In this document: one piece after another, positions 56,839-64,000 of the stretch
Layout: the number at the start of each line of letters is the position of its first letter
Numbering within the stretch: the first letter of the stretch is position 1
Source: Anisus vortex
Lineage: Eukaryota > Mollusca > Gastropoda > Planorbidae
Direction: 5' to 3'
Assembly: GCA_949126835.1 (NCBI GenBank)
Contig: OX421494.1
Coordinates: 25,892,185-25,956,184, forward strand
DNA: 64,000 bases
Translations under genes and position numbers: made by a program
Notes under the pieces: model-generated
Told to the model about the DNA's origin: nothing
Database searches by the model: none
Seen by the model: the letters and a program-made list of their open reading frames with translations, nothing else

Positions 56839-57901
56839 CATCTGGGTCTACCCAGCTTCGATGTGTATCTGATATTATTTAGGATAAGTTGGCTGGGAGC
56901 TGTGTGGCCACACAATCGACTTGCATAAAGTTACCGCTACAACTTGTGAAAGCGTGGACCAACAGTTAGTTGACAAAAATGACCGATTCTTTAGTTAGCC
57001 TTTATCCCGTGTGTCCAGATATCGGTCAATTGAACGGCGTGAAATAAAATATACACTATGTCTAGATTATTTAGAAAATGACCATATTGTTCATCCAGTG
57101 TCTTCATACACTGACCTGACGTCCGGCATCTCAACACGAAAATCAGATGTACAGACAATAACCAGTGGGGAGCCATGTACGTGTCGCGCAGGATGTATCC
57201 CCGTGTGCAACTCAGTGTATCAATACATAAATTGACCCGCATTTTCTATAACAAAACACTATGTCAACATCAACCCGCAGCACGTAAACAACGGAAGTGA
57301 ATTGATAACACGGCTCTGCCGTCAGCCCGAGCAAGGATATGGAATTAGTACATGATGGATAGCTTATGGATGGATTGTGGATGCATCTTCGCTTCGATCC
57401 TGGTGCGAAAAAAAAAACATGTTTAAATGTAAGGCGGATGCAAAATGGCAGTTACAGTGGCCGGTTTATGTATATATCCGTAACAGTGCATTATATAGAA
57501 CATTATTGGTGATTTTCTCTTTAAGAAGACATGAATGAAAATGATGAACTGTGTAAATACATAAAAACAGGGTGAATGAGAAATATACTGATTAGAGAAG
57601 GCGTGAGAGAGAGAGAGAGAGATGGATCGATTATTCATTGAGAGATATATATTTGTCAATATAGATAATATATAGTTTCTAGATAGATATATCTAAATTT
57701 TAATCTTAAAAACTCTATAATGTGTTATTTATTTTCGAGTCAAATAATGTATTTATAAAAAAAAATTAGATTTTAAATGAAACATTCGTCAATCCTAGTG
57801 TAAAATTTATTTATTAAATATGTATAATATTTGTATTTGATAGAGTTCCGATAAAATAAACATACACTGTGGTCTGTACTTGTATTGAAACACTTAGCCT
57901 T
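56839..57901. other. Non-coding stretch
   Basis: (GA)n at about 57606-57621. Opposing 74-83 codon frames at 56991-57242 lack motifs. No gene called. Confidence 0.5.
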
Positions 57902-58075
57902 GGTGGCATTCGGGCATGGAATGGGTTGCCTGAACAAACCAGGAAAACAAGAAAGTTAACATCATTTAAAACAGTAATAAAAATGCAAGACTAGACTCGG
58001 ACCAAAGATGAGCGTAGGACGCAATAATCTACTTTATAGAAGGAGCGTCTGTAATGTGTAAGATAAGATGATATG
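57902..58075 (+). mobile_element. 3' end of CR1-type LINE family, typical copy
   Basis: Reads GGIRAWNGLPEQTRKTRKLT and SFKTVIKMQD, stop, then the UTR (GATGAGCGTAGGACGCAATA, AGAAGGAGCGTCTGTAATG) and the TAAGATAAGATGATA tail. Best copy for the coding-to-UTR junction. Confidence 0.9.
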
Positions 58076-58884
58076 AGGCGAGCGCTGCCATGCCTCTCTC
58101 TCTCCCTCCCCCCCTCCCCGCCTCTAGTTATGCTACTTTCTTAGCCTATATTGTTTATATTGATCTTTATTGTGCAAACAAACATAAGGCCACAAAGCAA
58201 TGTTTTCAGAAATCCGTTTTTTTTTTATCAAGGCCAACGTTTAAACGATAACAAAATAACAAGCAACAACATAGAGTAGCTGTTCAAGTAGTGAAATATA
58301 AAAAAACTGGTGCATTAAAAACTAAGAAAACTGCTTGGGATATACAAAAAAGGCTAACTACAAGGAAAGCCACGGACCATTAATTCCGCTAACCGTGAGA
58401 AGCCACGGGTCCATTTTATGTCCAGGAAGCTGAAGTTTATGTTTCAGGAATAAATGAGACGAGAGTGAGCCACTACTTCATACGGGTCAGTGATCAAGGA
58501 TCAGCCCTGTTGCCTAGAGGATGTACAGTGTTTTTTTTTTGTACAAAGAAAGACCGAGAAAGCGCACCCCCCCCCCAAGACCAATATTTCCCCTTCCCCA
58601 CCATCTCCAGTTACCACTGGACATTATTTCTTGGTGATAATGCTTCACTTAGTATCATTACATGTCTGCTGACATTCATAAGACTATCAGTATCAGAGTT
58701 TCGAAGACGATAATTTGTGGCATCCACCTAGCCCCCACCCGTTCCAAATCCACCTGTTTATATTGTATACATGTTGCATATCTACATATTATTATCTCTA
58801 TCAGATGTTGAAATCTACCAATGGGTTGTTCAATTATATATTCCGTTCAACAGGAGGATACACGGGAAATTCATGTGAGAAAAA
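58076..58884. other. Non-coding stretch
   Basis: CT/CCCTCC-rich tract at 58095-58125. No gene. Confidence 0.5.
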
Positions 58885-59110
58885 GACACAATAATAATAC
58901 GTTTATTTATATAGCTCTGCCAACAAACATATCGTAAGCTCAGAGCGCATTTAACATTGAGCAACAAAAACATGCGTAGAGTCATAATGCCTTTCCTCCT
59001 GCGAGAACGGATACAGATATAATTATCCAGGCTTAATAAGTATATTCATATTTTTATTACATCAAAGGATATACATCTATAAAAATATAATGCAAAAGTA
59101 AAAAGATCTG
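58885..59110 (+). repeat. Dispersed AAT-headed repeat copy
   Basis: CAATAATAATACG head, TATATAGCTCTGCCAACAAA, then CAGAGCGCATTTAACATTGA, matching 4855 and 6905. The body has diverged after about 59045. Confidence 0.65.
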
Positions 59111-59276
59111 TCAGAAGAAAAAAAATGCACTGAAGTAAAAAGAGAAATTTAAAAAAAAATGAAAGAACATATAAATTCCAGAAAAAAAATTGCTACAAAA
59201 CTGAAATTCCAGGAAAAAGGCAAGATACAACGAAATTCCAAGAACAAAGGCCAGATTATAGTATATAGGAATCTAT
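59111..59276. other. A-rich spacer with imperfect repeats
   Basis: GAAATTCCAGGAA/AAATTCCAAGAA words recur three or four times just before the large array. Confidence 0.5.
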
Positions 59277-62200
59277 ACGTCCAGTTGTCTATTGTCAACA
59301 TACTCCCGTACATGATTTAGCCAACCAGTTGTCTAGTGTCAACATACCCCCTTACATGATTTAGCCAGCCAGTTGTCTAGTGTCAACATACCCACTTACA
59401 TGGTTTAGCCAGCCAGTTGTCTATTGTCAACAAACCCACTTACATGGTTTAGCCAGCCAGTTGTCTAGTGTCAACATACCCAATTACATGATTTAGCCAG
59501 CCAGTTGTCTATTGTCAAAATAGCCCCTTACATTGTTTTATACAGCCAGTTGTCTAGTGTCAACATACCCTCTTACATGGTTTTATACAGCCAGTTGTCT
59601 AGTGTCAACATACCCCCTTACATGGTTTAGCCAGCCAGTTGTCTAGTGTCAACATAGCCCCTTACATGGTTTTATACAGCCAGTTGTCTAGTGTCAACTT
59701 ACCCCACTTACATGGTTTTATACAGCCAGTTGTCTAGTGTCAACATACCCTCTTATATGGTTTTATACAGCCAGTTGTCTATTGTCAAAATAGCCCCTTA
59801 CATGGTTTTATACAGCCAGTTGTCTAGTGTCAACTTACCCTACTTACATGGTTTAGCCAGCCAGTTGTCTAGTGTCAACATAGCCCCTTACATGGTTTTA
59901 TACAGCCAGTTGTCTAGTGTCAACATACCCTCTTACATGGTTTAGCCAGCCAGTTGTCTAGTGTCAACATAGCCCCTTACATGGTTTTATACAGCCAGTT
60001 GTCTAGTGTCAACATACCCTCTTACATGGTTTTATACAGCCAGTTGTCTAGTGTCAACATACCCTCTTACATGGTTTAGCCAGCCAGTTGTCTAGTGTCA
60101 ACATAGCCCCTTACATGGTTTTATACAGCCAGTTGTCTAGTGTCAACATACCCTCTTACATGGTTTTATACAGCCAGTTGTCTAGTGTCAACTTACCCCA
60201 CTTACATGGTTTTATACAGCCAGTTGTCTAGTGTCAACATACCCTCTTACATGGTTTTATACAGCCAGTTGTCTATTGTCAAAATAGCCCCTTACATGGT
60301 TTTATACAGCCAGTTGTCTAGTGTCAACTTACCCCACTTACATGGTTTAGCCAGCCAGTTGTCAAGTGTCAACATAGCCCCTTACATAGTTTTATACAGC
60401 CAGTTATCTAGTGTCAACATACCCTCTTACATGGTTTAGCCAGCCAGTTGTCTAGTGTCAACATACCTCTTAGATGATTTAGCCAGGCAGTTGTCTAGTG
60501 TCAACATACCCAATTACATGGTTTAGCCAGACAGTTGTCTATTGTCAACATACCCACTTACATGGTTTAGCCAGACAGTTGTCTAGTGTCAACATACCCA
60601 ATTACATGGTTTAGTCAGCCAGTTGTCTATTGTCAAAATAGCCCCTTACATGGTTTTATACAGCCAGTTGTCTATTGTCAACTTACCCCACTTACATTGT
60701 TTAGCCAGCCAGTTGTCTAGTGTCAACATACCCAATTACATGATTTAGCCAGCCAGTTGTCTAGTGTCAACATACCCACTTACATGGTTTAGCCAGCCAG
60801 TTGTCTATTGTCAACATACCCAATTACATGGTTTAGCCAGCCAGTTGTCTAGTGTCAACATACCCAATTACATGATTTAGCCAGCCAGTTGTCTATTGTC
60901 AAAATAGCCCCTTACATGGTTTTATACAGCCAGTTGTCTAGTGTCAACTTACCCCACTTACATGGTTTAGCCAGCCAGTTGTCTAGTGTCAACATAGCCC
61001 CTTACATGGTTTTATACAGCCAGTTGTCTAGTGTCAACATACCCTCTTACATGGTTTAGCCAGCCAGTTGTCTAGTGTCAACATACCTCTTACATGATTT
61101 AGCCAGCCAGTCGTCTAGTGTCAACATACCCACTTACATGGTTTAGCCAGCCAGTTGTCTAGTGTCAACATACCTCTTACATGATTTAGCCAGCCAGTCG
61201 TCTAGTGTCAACATACCCCCTTACATGATTTAGCCAGGCAGTTGTCTAGTGTCAACATACCCAATTACATGGTTTAGTCAGCCAGTTGTCTAGTGACAAC
61301 ATACCCACTTACATGGTTTTATACAGCCAGTTGTCTAGTGTCAACATACCCACTTACATGGTTTAGCCAGCCAGTTGTCTATTGTCAACATACCCACTTA
61401 CATGGTTTAGCCAGCCAGTTGTCTAGTGTCAACATACCCAATTACATGATTTAGCCAGCCAGTTGTCTATTGTCAAAATAGCCCCTTACATGGTTTTATA
61501 CAGCCAGTTGTCTAGTGTCAACTTACCCCACTTACATGGTTTAGCCAGCCAGTTGTCTAGTGTCAACATAGCCCCTTACATGGTTTTATACAGCCAGTTG
61601 TCTAGTGTCAACTTACCCCACTTACATGGTTTAGCCAGCCAGTTGTCTAGTGTCAACATAGCCCCTTACATGGTTTTATACAGCCAGTTGTCTAGTGTCA
61701 ACATAGCCCCTTACATGGTTTTATACAGCCAGTTGTCTAGTGTCAACATACCCCCTTACATGATTTAGCCAGGCAGTTGTCTAGTGTCAACATACCCAAT
61801 TACATGGTTTAGCCAGACAGTTGTCTAGTGTCAACATACCCAATTACATGGTTTAGCCAGACAGTTGTCTATTGTCAACATACCCACTTACATGGTTTTA
61901 TACAGCCAGTTGTCTAGTGTCAACATACCCCCTTACATGATTAAGCCAGACAGTTGTCTAGTGTCAACATACCCACTTACATGGTTTTATACAGCCAGTT
62001 GTCTAGTGTCAACATACCCCCTTACATGATTTAGCCAGACAGTTGTCTAGTGTCATACATACCCACTTACATGGTTTAGTCAGCCAGTTGTCTAGTGTCA
62101 ACATACCCAATTACATGGTTTAGTCAGCCAGTTGTCTAGTGTCAACATACCCAATTACATGGTTTAGCCAGCCAGTTGTCTAGTGTCAACATACCTCTTA

Positions 62201-63337
62201 CATGATTTAGCCAGCCAGTCGTCTAGTGTCAACATACCCACTTACATGGTTTAGCCAGCCAGTTGTCTAGTGTCAACATACCTCTTACATGATTTAGCCA
62301 GCCAGTCGTCTAGTGTCAACATACCCCCTTACATGATTTAGCCAGGCAGTTGTCTAGTGTCAACATACCCAATTACATAGTTTAGTCAGCCAGTTGTCTA
62401 GTGTCAACATACCCACTTACATGGTTTTATACAGCCAGTTGTCTAGTGTCAACATACCCACTTACATGGTTTAGCCAGCCAGTTGTCTATTGTCAACATA
62501 CCCAATTACATGGTTTAGCCAGCCAGTTGTCTAGTGTCAACATACCCAATTACATGATTTAGCCAGCCAGTTGTCTATTGTCAAAATAGCCCCTTAAATG
62601 GTTTTATACAGCCAGTTGTCTAGTGTCAACTTACCCCACTAACATGGTTTAGCCAGCCAGTTGTCTAGTGTCAACATAGCCCCTTACATGGTTTTATACA
62701 GCCAGTTGTCTAGTGTCAACTTACCCCACTTACATGATTTAGCCAGCCAGTTGTCTAGTGTCAACATAGCCCCTTACATGGTTTTATACAGCCAGTTGTC
62801 TAGTGTCAAAATAGCCCCTTACATGGTTTTATACAGCCAGTTGTCTAGTGTCAACATACCCCCTTACATGATTTAGCCAGGCAGTTGTCTAGTGTCAACA
62901 TACCCAATTACATGGTTTAGTCAGCCAGTTGTCTAGTGTCAACATACCCAATTACATGGTTTAGCCAGACAGTTGTCTATTGTCAACATACCCACTTACA
63001 TGGTTTTATACAGCCAGTTGTCTAGTGTCAACATACCCCCTTACATGGTTTAGCCAGACAGTTGTCTAGTGTCAACATACCCACTTACATGATTTTATAC
63101 AGCCATTTGTCTAGTGTCAACATACCTCCTTACATGATTTAGCCAGACAGTTGTCTAGTGTCATACATACCCACTTACATGGTTTAGTCAGCCAGTTGTC
63201 TAGTGTCAACATACCCAATTACATGGTTTAGTCAGCCAGTTGTCTAGTGTCAACATACCTAATTACATGGTTTAGCCAGCCAGTTGTCTAGTGTCAACAT
63301 ACCCAATTACATGGTTTAGCCAGCCAGTTGTCTAGTC
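59277..63337. repeat. 44/45-bp minisatellite, about 91 units
   Basis: Units start CCAGTTGTCTAGTGTCAACA and come in two main forms: TACCCACTTACATGGTTTAG-CCAG (44 bp) and TAGCCCCTTACATGGTTTTA-TACAG (45 bp). Rare markers (CCAGTCGTC at 61111 and 62219; TGTCATACAT at 62051 and 63159) recur exactly 1108 bp apart, so the right half is a duplicated block of about 25 units. Leu/Ser/Tyr-rich open frames across it are artefacts. Confidence 0.98.
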
Positions 63338-64000
63338 AAATATCATTCTTTCGCCGATGACACCCAGCTGTATAACAGTGCAGAGCCTGAGGACTTCGAC
63401 AGGCTCCTTGCTTCCATCTCCATCTGTTTCCTGGACATCCAGAGCTGGATGACGGAAAACAAGTTGAAGCTAAACAGTGAGAAGACTGAAGCTCTTATCG
63501 TCGGTACGAGACAGAGGGTCGTGTCCCTCACTGCGTCCGATCTTCAGCTGGCTGATGCAACTGTGCCTTTCTCCCCGACTATCAAAAGCCTTGGCGTCTA
63601 TCTGGACTCCACGCTGTCCATGCAAACCCACATCTCCTTCCTCACCAAAATCTGCTTCTTCCATCTGCGTCGTATTGCCGCCATCCGTCGTTATCTCACC
63701 AAGGAAGCTTGTGTTAAGCTCATCATCTCTCTCCTATTTTCCCGCTTGGACTATTGTAATTCGCTTTTGGCTGGTCTCCCGGCCTCCTCCCTTCAAGGAC
63801 TCCAACGTATCCAGAACTGCGCAGCCCGACTAGTTCTCAAGAAGAAGAAGTCAAATGATATCAATCCTCTGCTCCGATCTCTGCACTGGCTACCCATCAA
63901 CAACCGGATCTCATATAAGCTGGCTTCCCTCTGTTATAGGTGCCTGAATAACTGCGCCCCGGATTATCTTCGCTCTTGTATGGAGCTCTACACCCAGTCC
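63338..64000 (+). CDS. L2/CR1-like LINE reverse transcriptase, 3' half, open to window end
   Basis: 221 stop-free codons beginning directly after the tandem array and still open at the edge. Residues 5-12 are FADDTQLY, the catalytic motif C of the palm. Then come WMTENKLKLNSEKTE (37-51), LGVYLD (85-90), SRLDYCNSLLAGLP (135-148), LQRIQNCAARL (155-165) and LHWLPINNRISYKL (182-195), the conserved order of L2/CR1-type LINEs. The endonuclease, fingers and palm motif A are missing: the frame starts in mid-domain at a junction with the array, so it is 5'-truncated by insertion or by array-associated rearrangement. No ATG is expected there. No inactivating change is visible in this piece. It belongs to a different family from the SFFP-type scraps elsewhere in the window. 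Confidence 0.88.

Noticed and set aside
59691..62876. Several frames of 70-100 codons reading MVLYSQLSSVN
   Set aside because: Shadow of the 44/45-bp array.

Overview
This looks like eukaryotic, non-coding, repeat-dominated DNA from an animal, most likely a mollusc and probably a heterobranch snail. The basis is the AT-rich composition, the absence of any recognisable host gene, many long minisatellite arrays, tRNA-derived SINEs, hAT elements and several kinds of non-LTR retrotransposon (LINE), including an RTE-type element with an endonuclease/reverse transcriptase that resembles lophotrochozoan copies. The species call is inference. There is no bacterial gene organisation, no rRNA, no convincing tRNA gene and no CRISPR array. 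Nearly every apparent open frame is either a transposon relic or an artefact of a tandem repeat without stops.

Layout. 1-11 kb: mostly unique AT-rich DNA with hAT MITEs (988-1318, 5311-5572), a hAT end (3602), a long (CTAT)n tract, a tRNA-derived SINE (5775-5995), three copies of an AAT-headed dispersed repeat and many 3'-terminal scraps of one LINE family. 11.6-18 kb: minisatellites with 48, 36, 46 and 34 bp units, dominated by about 3 kb of a 46-bp repeat (13453-16404). 18-40 kb: sparse region with LINE remnants, two related hAT elements (29240-30367 and 36763-36959), a possible TIR-flanked small ORF (34124-34524) and two further copies of a 73-bp TTAA-flanked micro-MITE. 40-46 kb: a nested hAT (40111-41410) with two younger insertions, then 26-, 18- and 28-bp arrays. 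46.8-52.7 kb: one old 34/35-bp minisatellite field split by a 3.4-kb insert carrying a 46-bp array and by a Helitron-like element. 52.8-56.4 kb: a nearly full-length but dead RTE-type LINE on the minus strand, and a second LINE tail on the plus strand. 59.3-63.3 kb: a 4-kb 44/45-bp array, followed directly by the 3' half of an open L2/CR1-like reverse transcriptase that runs off the window.

The most informative observations are: (1) three copies of an exactly 73-bp piggyBac-like micro-MITE, one with its empty site recoverable because it landed in a LINE copy; (2) a tRNA-derived SINE whose 3' tail matches the tail of the abundant LINE family, as expected of a SINE mobilised by a partner LINE; (3) hAT insertions with visible 8-bp target duplications, including a two-insertions-in-one nest; (4) minisatellites with clear higher-order periods and array edges that decay outward. 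No host protein pathway can be assembled from this window.
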